From positions 1 through 64,000 of the forward strand of contig NZ_JADOVH010000004.1 of NCBI RefSeq assembly GCF_015751965.1: 64,000 nucleotides of DNA, read 5' to 3'. The stretch comes from Frigoribacterium sp. CG_9.8. GTDB lineage: Bacteria; Actinomycetota; Actinomycetes; Actinomycetales; Microbacteriaceae. The notes under the pieces are model-generated. The model searched no databases. It was not told the origin of the DNA and saw only the letters and a program-made list of their open reading frames with translations. Positions 1 through 8,043 of this stretch are shown one piece after another (positions within the stretch are counted from its first letter, which is position 1; every line of letters begins with the position of its first letter). Made by a program: the position numbers and the translations under genes.

Positions 1-2
1 AC

Positions 3-140
3 CACTACAGCTCCGACGCCGCCCGAGCTGCGACCTACGACGCGTGGGTGCATAGCTACAATCACCACAGACCCCATACCGGCATCGGCGGCAAAACACC
101 CATCGACCGCGTACACAACGTCAATGGGAAGAACACCTAG
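3..140 (+). CDS. IS481-family transposase, C-terminal fragment cut by the window edge
   Basis: Frame 3 is open from the window edge to a TAG at 138-140 and gives 45 residues ending in the YNHHRPHTGIGGKTPIDR type tail. That tail is typical of the C-terminus of the DDE integrase domain of IS481/IS3-like transposases. Only the end of the gene lies in the window, so it cannot be judged whether the element is complete. It stops 30 bp before the 3' end of the convergent acyl-CoA ligase gene, so the insertion lies in an intergenic spot and does not cut that gene. The right terminal inverted repeat should be in roughly 141-170, but I cannot define it without the left end. Confidence 0.8.
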   Translation, partial: HYSSDAARAATYDAWVHSYNHHRPHTGIGGKTPIDRVHNVNGKNT

Positions 141-170
141 GTTGGCCCGAAGGCTGGCCCCAGGGCTGGC

Positions 171-1967
171 TCACTGCAGGGCGTGACTCGACGCCTGCAG
201 CACGTCTCGAACTTCGCGCCGAATCACCTTGCCGATGAGTGACCGCGGTAGCTCATCCACGGCAAAGACTCGCTTCGGAATCTTGTACCCGGCGAGGTTC
301 GGGCGCAGGAAGTCGCGCAGCAACTGCTCGTGCAACTCGGCACCTGGCGCGAGCACAACGGCGGCCACCACCTCCTCGCCACTGCGGGTGCTCGGCAAAC
401 CGACTACCGCGACATCCGCAACAGACGGATGCGACCGCAGAGCGTCCTCGACCTCGCTCGGCGCCACATTGAACCCCCCGGTGATGATCAGTTCCTTGAT
501 GCGGTCGACGATGCTCACGAAGCCGTCGGCGTCGATAGTGGCGATGTCGCCCGTGCGAAACCACGGGCCGGCGTCGTCGCCGTGCACCGCGGGCACAAAG
601 ACCGCCGCCGTCTCCTCGGCTTTTCGCCAGTAGCCGGAGAAGACCTGCGGTCCGCGCACGATCAGCTCCCCCTCGTCACCGGCAGCCCGGTCGACCGTGG
701 GGTTCTCCGGGTCGACGATTCGCACTTCGGTGTTGGGTAGCGGCAGCCCGACGGTGCCGGCGCGTCGGCTCTGGCCCACCGGGTTAGCTGTGAGCACCGG
801 ACTGGTCTCCGACAGTCCGTAGCCCTCCACGAGGTATCCGCCGGTGCGCTTCTCCCAGGGCTCGACGACGGATGCCGACAGCGGCATGGCTCCGGAGATC
901 GCGATCTCGATACCCTCAAGCGACACTCCCGCTCGAGCGGCCGCAGCGGCGAGACGCTCATAAATCGGGGGAACCGCTGGGAGAAAAGTGGCCGGATGCT
1001 TCTTCACGACCGCGAGGACCAAGTCGGGATCGAACTTGGGGAAGAGCACCAGCCGCGATCCCATACTCATCGCAAAAGTGAGACAGAGCGTGAGTCCGTA
1101 GGCGTGGAACATGGGTAAAACGGCATAGACCACCGAGGTGCCGCGCTGAACTGTGGGCACCCAGGCCCGGGCCTGGGCGGCGTTACTCACCAGATTGAGG
1201 TGGGTGAGGGTGGCTCCCCTCGGCGAGCCCGTCGTGCCACTCGTGTATTGGATCAGCGCGACATCTGCCGTTGTGGGCCGGAAGATATGACCGTCAACGG
1301 TGGGATGATCAAGCAATTTATGCCAGTGCACGACGGTACTGTGCACGACGGTACTGTGCTCGGAGGTACTGTGCTCGGAGGTACTGGGCACAGCGCTATT
1401 AGACAGCGGCGCAGCGCGCACCATGGTGAGGGCGGCGCGGGCCTCCCGTGCCCTCGTGATCGGAAGCCGGAGAAGAGCCCGGGTGGCGAGAGGCATCGCG
1501 CGGGTGATGTCGATGGACACGATCGAGTCGACCGCGACATCCGCTGGAAACTGCTGCACCGTCTCCACGACCTTGTTCCAGAGGATCGCCACCTTTGCTC
1601 CGTGGTCCTCGAACTGATGCCGCAGCTCGCGCGGCGTGTAAAGCGGGTTGTGTTCGACGACAATACCCCCGAGACGAAGCACCGCGTAAAACGCGACGAC
1701 GTGCTGTGGGCAGTTCGGCAGCACCAGAGCGACGGTGTCGCCTTTCTGTACGCCGAGGAGTCGCAGGCCCTCCGCCGCGCGAAGAATCTGCTCGCCGAGC
1801 TCGGCGTAGGTGGTGGTCGCACCGAAGAACTCGAGCGCGATGTTGTCGGCGAACTCGCTTACCGACGCCTCGACGAGGTCAAACAGCGACCCGGCAGGCA
1901 GGTCGATCTGGGGCGGAACACCCTCGGCATAGTTGGAGATCCACGGCCGCGGGGGAGAAAAAGTCAT
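171..1967 (-). CDS. Long-chain fatty-acid--CoA ligase (AMP-binding, FadD-like)
   Basis: This 598-residue protein is an ANL-superfamily acyl-CoA synthetase that activates fatty acids with ATP and CoA. The ATP-binding P-loop YTSGTTGSPRGA is near residue 240. The adenylate motif GYGLSETSP, the hinge region WFRTGDIATID and the catalytic-lysine region DRIKELIITGGFN follow in the usual order, and a late lysine lies in SLIGKVIRREV. The length is a little above the family norm because of an internal low-complexity segment (about residues 195-214) encoded by four 15-bp repeats. ATG at 1967 is used because the next residues run straight into the AMP-binding fold. Its exact chain-length preference cannot be read from sequence. 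Confidence 0.9.
   Translation of the reverse strand: MTFSPPRPWISNYAEGVPPQIDLPAGSLFDLVEASVSEFADNIALEFFGATTTYAELGEQILRAAEGLRLLGVQKGDTVALVLPNCPQHVVAFYAVLRLGGIVVEHNPLYTPRELRHQFEDHGAKVAILWNKVVETVQQFPADVAVDSIVSIDITRAMPLATRALLRLPITRAREARAALTMVRAAPLSNSAVPSTSEHSTSEHSTVVHSTVVHWHKLLDHPTVDGHIFRPTTADVALIQYTSGTTGSPRGATLTHLNLVSNAAQARAWVPTVQRGTSVVYAVLPMFHAYGLTLCLTFAMSMGSRLVLFPKFDPDLVLAVVKKHPATFLPAVPPIYERLAAAAARAGVSLEGIEIAISGAMPLSASVVEPWEKRTGGYLVEGYGLSETSPVLTANPVGQSRRAGTVGLPLPNTEVRIVDPENPTVDRAAGDEGELIVRGPQVFSGYWRKAEETAAVFVPAVHGDDAGPWFRTGDIATIDADGFVSIVDRIKELIITGGFNVAPSEVEDALRSHPSVADVAVVGLPSTRSGEEVVAAVVLAPGAELHEQLLRDFLRPNLAGYKIPKRVFAVDELPRSLIGKVIRREVRDVLQASSHALQ
1326..1385. repeat. Four tandem 15-bp repeats inside the acyl-CoA ligase gene
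   Basis: Units start at 1326, 1341, 1356 and 1371. The first two are identical (GTGCACGACGGTACT) and the last two are identical to each other (GTGCTCGGAGGTACT). Being a multiple of three they keep the frame and encode repeated STVVH and STSEH pentapeptides in a linker of the large domain. Copy number could vary without breaking the enzyme. Confidence 0.9.
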
Positions 1968-1997
1968 GCGTTAAGCCTACGAGAGCAGCGCGCGCCC

Positions 1998-2051
1998 CAG
2001 TGTTCAGCAGCGAACCAGTGTGCCGCAGCAGATCAGTGTGCCTCAGCGGAT
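1998..2051. repeat. Three imperfect 18-bp repeats directly after prs
   Basis: Copies start at 1998, 2016 and 2034, each beginning CAGTGT and containing a CAGC(A/G)G core. The array fills the gap between the prs stop codon and the start of the acyl-CoA ligase gene, both on the minus strand. No terminator hairpin is evident there, so the two genes may be co-transcribed across it. Confidence 0.75.
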
Positions 2052-3028
2052 CAGGCGGCGCCGTCGAACATAGAGGTGACCGAACCGTCGCTGAAGACCT
2101 CCCGAATTGCGCTTGCAAGCAGCGGGGCGATCGGCAGGACGGTCAAAGTCGGGAACCGCTTCTCCGGCGGGATCGGCAGGGTGTCGGTGACGACCACGGA
2201 GTCGATGAAGTCGCTCTGCAGGATCTCACTCGCCGGATGGGAGAAGACAGCGTGGGTCGCAGCGACAACCACGTTGGTCGCTCCGGCCTCCTTGAGCGCC
2301 TCGGCGGCCTTCACGATCGTGCCACCGGTGTCGATCATGTCGTCCACGATCAGGCAGGTGCGGCCGTGCACCTCGCCGACGATTTCATGCACGGTGACCT
2401 TGTTGTGCACCCGCGGATCGCGACGCTTGTGGATGATGGCCAGCGGCGCACCGAGTTTGTCACTCCAGATATCGGCAACCCGCACGCGCCCCATGTCGGG
2501 CGAGACGACGGTGAGCATCGACGGATCGAGACGCTCCTTGAAGTATTTGAGCAGCACCGGCATGGCGAAGAGATGGTCGACCGGGCCATCGAAGAAGCCC
2601 TGGATCTGCGCGGCATGGAGGTCGACGCTCATGATGCGATCGGCTCCGGCGGCCTTGAACAGGTCGGCGACGAGGCGGGCAGAGATTGGCTCACGGCCAC
2701 GCCCCTTCTTGTCCTGGCGCGCATATGGATAGAACGGCGCGACCACGGTGATCCGCTTGGCTGATGCCCGCTTGAGCGCGTCGACCATGATGAGCTGCTC
2801 CATGAGCCACTCGTTGATCGGATAGGTGTGGGACTGGATCACGAAGGCGTCGCATCCGCGCACACTCTCGTCGTAGCGGGCGTAGATCTCGCCATTGGCA
2901 AAGGTGCGGGCATCGGTATGGACGAGTTCGGTTTCGAGCGCCGACGCAACGTCGATGGCGAGCTGCGGATGAGCGCGACCCGTCACAATAACCAGTCGCT
3001 TCTTGCCGCTCGCGGTGATCTCGGCCAC
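2051..3028 (-). CDS. prs: Ribose-phosphate pyrophosphokinase
   Basis: PRPP synthetase makes 5-phosphoribosyl-1-diphosphate from ribose 5-phosphate and ATP for nucleotide, His and Trp synthesis. The 325-residue length is normal. The N-terminal fold (KRLVIVTGRAHPQLAIDVA), the flexible-loop region PFYPYARQDKKGRGREPIS and the PRPP-binding loop CLIVDDMIDTGGTI are all present. The start is a GTG at 3028 preceded by an AGGA box. It lies 40 bp downstream of glmU on the same strand, the usual actinobacterial glmU-prs arrangement, and is probably co-transcribed with it. Confidence 0.97.
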   Translation of the reverse strand: MAEITASGKKRLVIVTGRAHPQLAIDVASALETELVHTDARTFANGEIYARYDESVRGCDAFVIQSHTYPINEWLMEQLIMVDALKRASAKRITVVAPFYPYARQDKKGRGREPISARLVADLFKAAGADRIMSVDLHAAQIQGFFDGPVDHLFAMPVLLKYFKERLDPSMLTVVSPDMGRVRVADIWSDKLGAPLAIIHKRRDPRVHNKVTVHEIVGEVHGRTCLIVDDMIDTGGTIVKAAEALKEAGATNVVVAATHAVFSHPASEILQSDFIDSVVVTDTLPIPPEKRFPTLTVLPIAPLLASAIREVFSDGSVTSMFDGAA

Positions 3029-3068
3029 GTGTCCTGCTCTCTTGTCGGTGCGGTGTCGGTGCTCGAGT

Positions 3069-4505
3069 TCAGTCTGTGGTGTGCGCTGTTGTTGCTGCCA
3101 CTGTTGCCGCTGTTGCCGCGGCGGTCCCGGCCCGGTTCTGCTCGACCCAGCCCTCGACGTTGCGCTGCGGAGCCACGGTCATCACGAGAGCTCCAGCCGG
3201 CACATCCTTGCGCACGATCGTTCCCGCGCCGGTCTTGGCTCCGTCACCGATTCTAACCGGGGCCACGAAGACGGTGTGCGAACCGGAATGCACGTGAGAT
3301 CCGATCTCGGTGTGGTGTTTAGCGATGTCGTCATAGTTTGCGGTGATCGCCCCAGCTCCGAGGTTGGTGCCCTCGCCGATGGTGGCATCACCGATGTAGC
3401 TCAGGTGTGGCACCTTCGATCCGCGAGCGATCGTCGAATTCTTGATCTCGACGAAGGTGCCGATCTTGCCGTTCTCACCGAGATAAGTGCCGGGCCGCAG
3501 GTAGGCAAACGGGCCGACGGTGGCATACGCGCCGATGACGGCGAGCGTGGCATCCGTGCGCTTCACGACCGCATTATGACCGACCTCGCAGTCGACCAGG
3601 GTGGTGTCCGGTCCGATGATCGCCCCTCGTTCGATCGCGGTCGCACCTTTGAGTTGGGTGCCAGGCAGGATCTCGACGTCTTCGCCGATGCTTGTCGCGA
3701 GGTCGATCCAGGTGGTCGCCGGATCCTGGATCGTGACTCCGCTCAGCTGCCAGCCGCGCACGATACGAGCGTTCAACTCCGCGGCCGCGGCTCCGAGCTG
3801 GGCACGGTCGTTGATACCGGCGACGAGCCAGGTGTCCGTGACCGGCACAGCCTCGATGCGTCCCCCGGTGGCGCGGATACCCGAGGCGGCATCCGTCAGG
3901 TATCTCTCGTTTTGCGCGTTATCGGTTCCGACCCGCGCCAGCGCAGCCCGGAGCGCCGAGGCGTCGAAGACATAGACCCCGCTATTCACTTCGGTGATCT
4001 CGCGCTGCTCGTCGGTGGCGTCCTTCTGTTCCACGATGGATTCGAATGCACCACCGAGACCGCGCACGATTCGACCGGCGCCGGTGGGGTCGGCGAAATG
4101 GGCGCTGAGCAGCGTGAGTGCATTGCCGGCCAGCGCATGGGTCTCGATGAGGGCGCGAACGGTGGCTGCGTCGAGCAGCGGTACATCCGCGCTCAACACG
4201 ACAACCGAGCCGGTGAAATCGGAGGGAAGTCCAGCGAGACCGAGCTCCACCGCACGGCCGGTGCCTGGGGCGTCATCCTGATCCACGATGATTGCGTGCG
4301 GAACATGCTCGGCGATCACGGCCGCAACGGCATCCCGTTCGTGACGCACCACGGCCACGATGTGGGCGGCGCCGATTTTCTCGGCCGTCGCGAGTACGTG
4401 CGACACCATGGGAATTCCGGCGAGGGGGTGCAGCACCTTCGGCAGGGCGGACTTCATGCGCGTGCCCTGTCCCGCAGCCAGGATGATGATTGCGATGTCA
4501 GACAT
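3069..4505 (-). CDS. glmU: Bifunctional UDP-GlcNAc pyrophosphorylase / GlcN-1-P acetyltransferase
   Basis: GlmU acetylates glucosamine 1-phosphate and then uridylates it to UDP-GlcNAc, the precursor of peptidoglycan. In the 478 residues the nucleotidyltransferase domain comes first, with the signature LAAGQGTRMKSALPKVLHPL at residues 10-29. The left-handed beta-helix acetyltransferase domain follows (YLRPGTYLGENGKIGTFVEI, NLGAGAITANYD). The C-terminus carries a short Ala/Thr-rich tail (repeated TAAT/AAT) that looks disordered. ATG at 4505 is followed immediately by the Rossmann strand. A tRNA-Gln gene lies just upstream on the same strand. Confidence 0.97.
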   Translation of the reverse strand: MSDIAIIILAAGQGTRMKSALPKVLHPLAGIPMVSHVLATAEKIGAAHIVAVVRHERDAVAAVIAEHVPHAIIVDQDDAPGTGRAVELGLAGLPSDFTGSVVVLSADVPLLDAATVRALIETHALAGNALTLLSAHFADPTGAGRIVRGLGGAFESIVEQKDATDEQREITEVNSGVYVFDASALRAALARVGTDNAQNERYLTDAASGIRATGGRIEAVPVTDTWLVAGINDRAQLGAAAAELNARIVRGWQLSGVTIQDPATTWIDLATSIGEDVEILPGTQLKGATAIERGAIIGPDTTLVDCEVGHNAVVKRTDATLAVIGAYATVGPFAYLRPGTYLGENGKIGTFVEIKNSTIARGSKVPHLSYIGDATIGEGTNLGAGAITANYDDIAKHHTEIGSHVHSGSHTVFVAPVRIGDGAKTGAGTIVRKDVPAGALVMTVAPQRNVEGWVEQNRAGTAAATAATVAATTAHTTD

Positions 4506-4565
4506 GCTGAGGCTCCCTTGCTCGGTATCGCCGGCCGGGTAGCGCGCTCGCGCGTATCGACACCG

Positions 4566-4637
4566 CTCCGCCTCCAGGATTCGAACCTGGACCGAACAGC
4601 TCCAAAGGCTGTCGTGCTGCCGTTACACTAAGGCGGA
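4566..4637 (-). tRNA. tRNA-Gln, anticodon TTG
   Basis: Reading the minus strand from 4637, the acceptor TCCGCCT pairs fully with AGGCGGA at the 3' end. A D-arm (GTGT/GCAC), an anticodon stem ACAGC/GCTGT with loop CTTTGGA, and a T-arm with GGTTCGAATCC follow. The anticodon is TTG, which reads CAA (Gln), and discriminator base 73 is G as in Gln tRNAs. The 3' CCA is not encoded. The length is 72 nt, and position next to glmU is a common actinobacterial arrangement. Confidence 0.95.
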
Positions 4638-4755
4638 ATTCGTCGCCGACCCGCATGAAGGCTCGACCGCAACAATTGTGCCAGATGCTCCGCGGCTTCG
4701 TGTCGCCATGCTGCCCCCGCCCGTTCCTGGCGACACCTGCGACGATAATGGGGGA

Positions 4756-5247
4756 ATGCCCACCCACGACGAAGTCGACCGGATCGTCGGCGCGTGGGTG
4801 CGTGAGCGTCCCGATCTCGACTTCGCTCCCCTGCAGGTGCTCTCCCGGGTCGGCCGCCTCGCGAGACACCTCGACCGGGCGCGCCGCACGGCCTTCACTG
4901 CATCAGGACTGGAGTCCTGGGAATTCGATGTGCTCTCGGCCCTTCGCCGTGCGGGATTCCCGTATCAGTTGAGCCCGAAGGCGCTTCTGCAGCAGACCCT
5001 GGTCTCGAGTGGCACCATGACGAATCGAATCGATCGCCTCGTCACACGCTCTCTCGTGGAGCGACACACCGACCCGAACGATGGTCGCGGTATCCTCGTG
5101 ACGATGTCTGCGGATGGTCGTCAGCGTGTTGACACAGCAATCAGCACGCTGCTGGTGTCAGAGAACGAGCTGCTCGACGGACTCTCCGCGGCCGACCAGG
5201 AGCGACTGGCCGGGCTGCTGCGTAAGCTCAGCTTGGATTTCGACTGA
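4756..5247 (+). CDS. MarR-family transcriptional regulator
   Basis: This 163-residue winged-helix regulator has the MarR core: the recognition region LLQQTLVSSGTMTNRIDRL and the wing VERHTDPNDGRGILVTMSADG. The ATG at 4756 is preferred over upstream in-frame codons because it has a GGGGGA ribosome-binding site and begins the conserved N-terminal helices (DEVDRIVGAW). The gene is alone on the plus strand between the tRNA and the convergent transglycosylase, so its target is not shown by context. The ligand is unknown. Confidence 0.88.
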   Translation: MPTHDEVDRIVGAWVRERPDLDFAPLQVLSRVGRLARHLDRARRTAFTASGLESWEFDVLSALRRAGFPYQLSPKALLQQTLVSSGTMTNRIDRLVTRSLVERHTDPNDGRGILVTMSADGRQRVDTAISTLLVSENELLDGLSAADQERLAGLLRKLSLDFD

Positions 5248-5264
5248 GGCTTCAATTAGGAGCG

Positions 5265-6062
5265 CTACGAGTTGGCCACTTTCGCGACATCGTCCACGTA
5301 GCTGTCGAGGTGGTTGTAGGAGAAGACCGCCCGTCGCCAGCCCTCGACACTCGACAGGTCACCCGCGTGGCAGAGGTAGTTCGCGGCGGCGAGAGCAGCA
5401 TCCTCAATCTGATTGGGGTCCGCTCGGCCGTCACCGCTGCCATCCGCACCCCAGATGCGCCAGGTCTGCGGGATAAACTGCAACGGACCGACCGCGTGAT
5501 CCCAGACCGGGTCGCCATCCCACTGCCCTCGATCAGAATCACGGATGCCCGCGAACGCGCTGCCATCGAGCGCGGGACCGACGATCGGCGCGCTCGGGTA
5601 CCCATCCACGCCGAGGACCGCACCGCCGTAACGCCCATCATCCGACTCGATATAGCCGATGGCCGCGAGCGTGTTCCAGCCGAGGTGACACTGCGGTGAT
5701 TTCTCCGCAAGCACGGATGCCGCACCCGCATAGGCGGCGAGTGCGGTCCGCGGAATGCCGGTGCGAGCCGACATCGCGTCGAGCCAGGCCGGGTCGATTC
5801 GTGCGCTGATCGACTGCACGGGCGCAACGGGAAGTGCGGCCTGGGCGGCCGGCTCGGGGGAAACGCCGGGAGCTTTGGCGGGAGCGTCAGCCGACATCTT
5901 CACAAAGTCTGCGGCCGTACCTTGAGGCGCGGCCGCTCCCCGCGGCGCTGCCGATGCTGCCCAGGCTGACCAGCCCCACAGCATCAGCCCGATGACCACC
6001 ACTGCGCAAAGTACGGGAACGACCGCGTGAGTCCGGCGCACCGGTCTGACCGATCCGTCCAT
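5265..6062 (-). CDS. Secreted or membrane-anchored lytic murein transglycosylase (SLT_2 type)
   Basis: At 265 residues it has one N-terminal membrane segment (about 14-36, AVVPVLCAVVVIGLMLWGW), an Ala/Pro-rich linker and a C-terminal lysozyme-like domain. That domain shows the likely catalytic Glu in AAIGYIESDDGRYGG, followed by DHAVGPLQFIPQTW and DGSGDGRADP. It should cleave peptidoglycan glycan strands outside the membrane. ATG at 6062 directly precedes the membrane helix and lies 5 bp after the pstB stop with an AGGA box, so it is co-transcribed with pstB. As the last gene of the phosphate/surface block it may open the wall for the surface proteins encoded upstream (inference). Confidence 0.87.
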   Translation of the reverse strand: MDGSVRPVRRTHAVVPVLCAVVVIGLMLWGWSAWAASAAPRGAAAPQGTAADFVKMSADAPAKAPGVSPEPAAQAALPVAPVQSISARIDPAWLDAMSARTGIPRTALAAYAGAASVLAEKSPQCHLGWNTLAAIGYIESDDGRYGGAVLGVDGYPSAPIVGPALDGSAFAGIRDSDRGQWDGDPVWDHAVGPLQFIPQTWRIWGADGSGDGRADPNQIEDAALAAANYLCHAGDLSSVEGWRRAVFSYNHLDSYVDDVAKVANS

Positions 6063-6067
6063 TCCTG

Positions 6068-6979
6068 CTAGCCGAACCGACCGTGCACATAGTCGAAGGT
6101 GCGGGCGTCGATCGGCTCCGAGAACATCGCCTCGGTGTCGCCGTGCTCGACGATCGCGCCCGGGGTACCCTGCGCGGCGAGAAAGAATGCGCACCGGGTC
6201 GAGACACGCTGAGCCTGCTGCATATTGTGGGTCACAATCACAATTGTCACGTCATTGACAAGCTCGAGCATCGTCTCTTCGATCACACGTGTCGACGTGG
6301 GATCGAGCGCCGAGCACGGCTCATCCATCAGGAGAATGCGCGGTGTCACCGCAAGTGATCGGGCGATGCACAATCGCTGCTGCTGTCCACCGGAGAGTCC
6401 GCCACCCGGCGCGCGAAGACGATCCCGCACTTCTTTCCAGAGTCCCGCCTTGGTGAGGCAACTCTCCACCAAAAAGTCCCGGCGATCGCGGTCGGCTTTG
6501 AGCCCGGTCAGCTTGAGTCCGGCGAGCACGTTGTCGTAAATGGACATCGCCGGAAACGGGTTCGGCTTCTGGAAGACCATTCCGATGCTCTTGCGCGCGT
6601 CGACCAGCTTGCGGTCGGCATCGTAGATGTCCCGGTCGTCGATCAGTACCTCGCCGGCGAGGCTTGCTGACGGCACGAGCTCATGCATACGGTTGAGAAT
6701 GCGGAGGAAGGTGGACTTTCCGCACCCGGACGGCCCGATGAGCGAGGTGATGACGCCAGCCGGCATGGTGAGTGACACCCTGTCGAGCACCTGGTGGTCG
6801 CCAAACCAGGCCGAGATATTGCGCGCTTCGAGCGCGGCCAGCGGTTCGGCCGGGAGCAGCGGCAACGGGAATTCTGGAGTGGGAGCCGAGACTGTGCGCT
6901 TGTCGAACGGGTTGAATCCGGCGATGCCCCGCTTCAACGCGGGAATCACCTGGGTGAGGTCATTACTTCTGATGGTCAT
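6068..6979 (-). CDS. pstB: Phosphate ABC transporter ATP-binding protein
   Basis: PstB powers phosphate import through PstC/PstA. The 303 residues contain Walker A GPSGCGKSTFLRI, the Q-loop GMVFQKPNPFPAM, the signature LSGGQQQRLCIARSLAV and Walker B RILLMDEPCSALDP, all typical of PstB. About 40 extra residues precede the ABC domain compared with most PstB proteins. It is unusual in being separated from pstA by about 8 kb of surface-protein genes on the same strand. A 15-bp tandem duplication including the Shine-Dalgarno-like GAAGAG lies in its leader. Confidence 0.96.
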   Translation of the reverse strand: MTIRSNDLTQVIPALKRGIAGFNPFDKRTVSAPTPEFPLPLLPAEPLAALEARNISAWFGDHQVLDRVSLTMPAGVITSLIGPSGCGKSTFLRILNRMHELVPSASLAGEVLIDDRDIYDADRKLVDARKSIGMVFQKPNPFPAMSIYDNVLAGLKLTGLKADRDRRDFLVESCLTKAGLWKEVRDRLRAPGGGLSGGQQQRLCIARSLAVTPRILLMDEPCSALDPTSTRVIEETMLELVNDVTIVIVTHNMQQAQRVSTRCAFFLAAQGTPGAIVEHGDTEAMFSEPIDARTFDYVHGRFG

Positions 6980-6980
6980 T

Positions 6981-7010
6981 GTGTCTCTTCGGATAGTGAC
7001 TCTTCGGATA
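6981..7010 (-). repeat. Tandem 15-bp duplication in the pstB leader
   Basis: On the minus strand the unit TATCCGAAGAG(T/A)CAC occurs twice with one mismatch, immediately before the pstB start. Both copies carry the purine-rich GAAGAG that serves as ribosome-binding site for the ATG at 6979. Upstream of it (7023-7043) is a small hairpin, stem GGCAGC/GCTGCC with a 9-nt loop. Confidence 0.7.
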
Positions 7011-7062
7011 CCTGGCGATAGAGGCAGCGCTGCTGGGGCTGCCGGAGGGATAACTGCCGCAG

Positions 7063-8043
7063 CTAGAGCAGGTTGGGCAGCAGGATGGTCACCTGGTTAG
7101 CGGTGAACAGGACGGCGAGAAGGGTAACCGGCACAAAGACCACCCAGGTCTTCTGGGCTCCTATGCGCCGAAATGCCCACACGCTCGCGATTTCAGCGAT
7201 GACGAGGAATTGGAGTGCGAATACGAGAGCCCAGATAGTGGATGTGTCGCTGGCCATCGCGAGATCCTGCGGGGGCAGTCCGATGTAGGTGGTCTGCCGC
7301 GCGCCCGCCGGCTTGGCCTGCTGCACGAGCTGAGCATCGACATACGCAAGTCCGGAGGGGATGAAAGCGGGACCGCGCGCGGTGACGAGGGTCAGCCGGC
7401 TCTGGGTAGGGGTCGGCGACACCAGTGTTGGATCCCCTGCGTAGCGCACTCCGATCACCGTGAAGACTTGCTTGCCCTGACCGGTCCGCACAGAAAACTG
7501 GTCACCTGGTGCAAGCTCCTGAATGCGGGCAAACGGTGCTCCGTATGCGGCAGCTCGCCCCATAATCACGCTGATTCCCGCTTGCCCGGGAAGCACTGTA
7601 TCCCGGCGATGCCCCGGTCCAGACTTGAGCGAGTCAGCAGAGGTACCTTCGACGAAGATCTCCTTGATGCCGAGCGAGGGAATTGAGATCACCCCGAGCG
7701 GAGCTCCATCCGGCAGCAGAACATTATTGAAGTCGCCTTCGCTTACCGGGGCCGTGCCCGCTGCGAGCTGTTCACGGTAGGCGTCCGATAACTGTTGCTG
7801 AACGACCAAATGCTGAATCTGGCTCAGCACGGTCACGTTGAGCACAAATGCCAGCAACAGCGCCGCGAATACGATCAACACACTCCGCGCGACTATCTGG
7901 CCGGTGGTCAGCGCTGCACGCAGTATTGGTGCTCGCGGAGGTCGCCGCGGAGCACGGATGGGCTTAGGAATGCGCACCTTCGTCGTGCGAATTCCCGCCG
8001 GCGTGACACGGGCCGCCGCGGGCGGCATCAACTCCGTGGTCAC
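7063..8043 (-). CDS. Sortase-fold membrane protein lacking catalytic residues (pseudo-sortase)
   Basis: The 326 residues have one N-terminal membrane helix (about 51-73), a class D/E-like sortase domain (about 115-240) and two C-terminal helices (about 268-290, 300-325). Sortase landmarks are clear: LGVISIPSLGIKEIFVEGT, the LPGQAGISVIMG strand, YGAPF, and RLTLVTARGP. The catalytic His is Arg163 (GRAAAYGAPF where active enzymes have GH), the Cys is Ala222 (LTLVTA for LTLVTC), and the Arg after it is absent (SGLAYVDA). It should not catalyse transpeptidation. A GTG start at 8043 with an AGGGGGG box overlaps the preceding stop by 4 bp. A scaffolding or binding role is my inference. Confidence 0.85.
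   Translation of the reverse strand: MTTELMPPAAARVTPAGIRTTKVRIPKPIRAPRRPPRAPILRAALTTGQIVARSVLIVFAALLLAFVLNVTVLSQIQHLVVQQQLSDAYREQLAAGTAPVSEGDFNNVLLPDGAPLGVISIPSLGIKEIFVEGTSADSLKSGPGHRRDTVLPGQAGISVIMGRAAAYGAPFARIQELAPGDQFSVRTGQGKQVFTVIGVRYAGDPTLVSPTPTQSRLTLVTARGPAFIPSGLAYVDAQLVQQAKPAGARQTTYIGLPPQDLAMASDTSTIWALVFALQFLVIAEIASVWAFRRIGAQKTWVVFVPVTLLAVLFTANQVTILLPNLL

Noticed and set aside
1200-2732. Long plus-strand open frame (510 codons) opposite the acyl-CoA ligase and prs
   Set aside because: It is an antisense shadow: its composition is Arg/Ser/Pro-rich, it spans two well-supported minus-strand genes and has no recognisable domain.
3003-4631. Plus-strand open frame (542 codons) opposite glmU and the tRNA
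   Set aside because: It runs antisense through glmU and the tRNA-Gln gene and shows no protein-like features.
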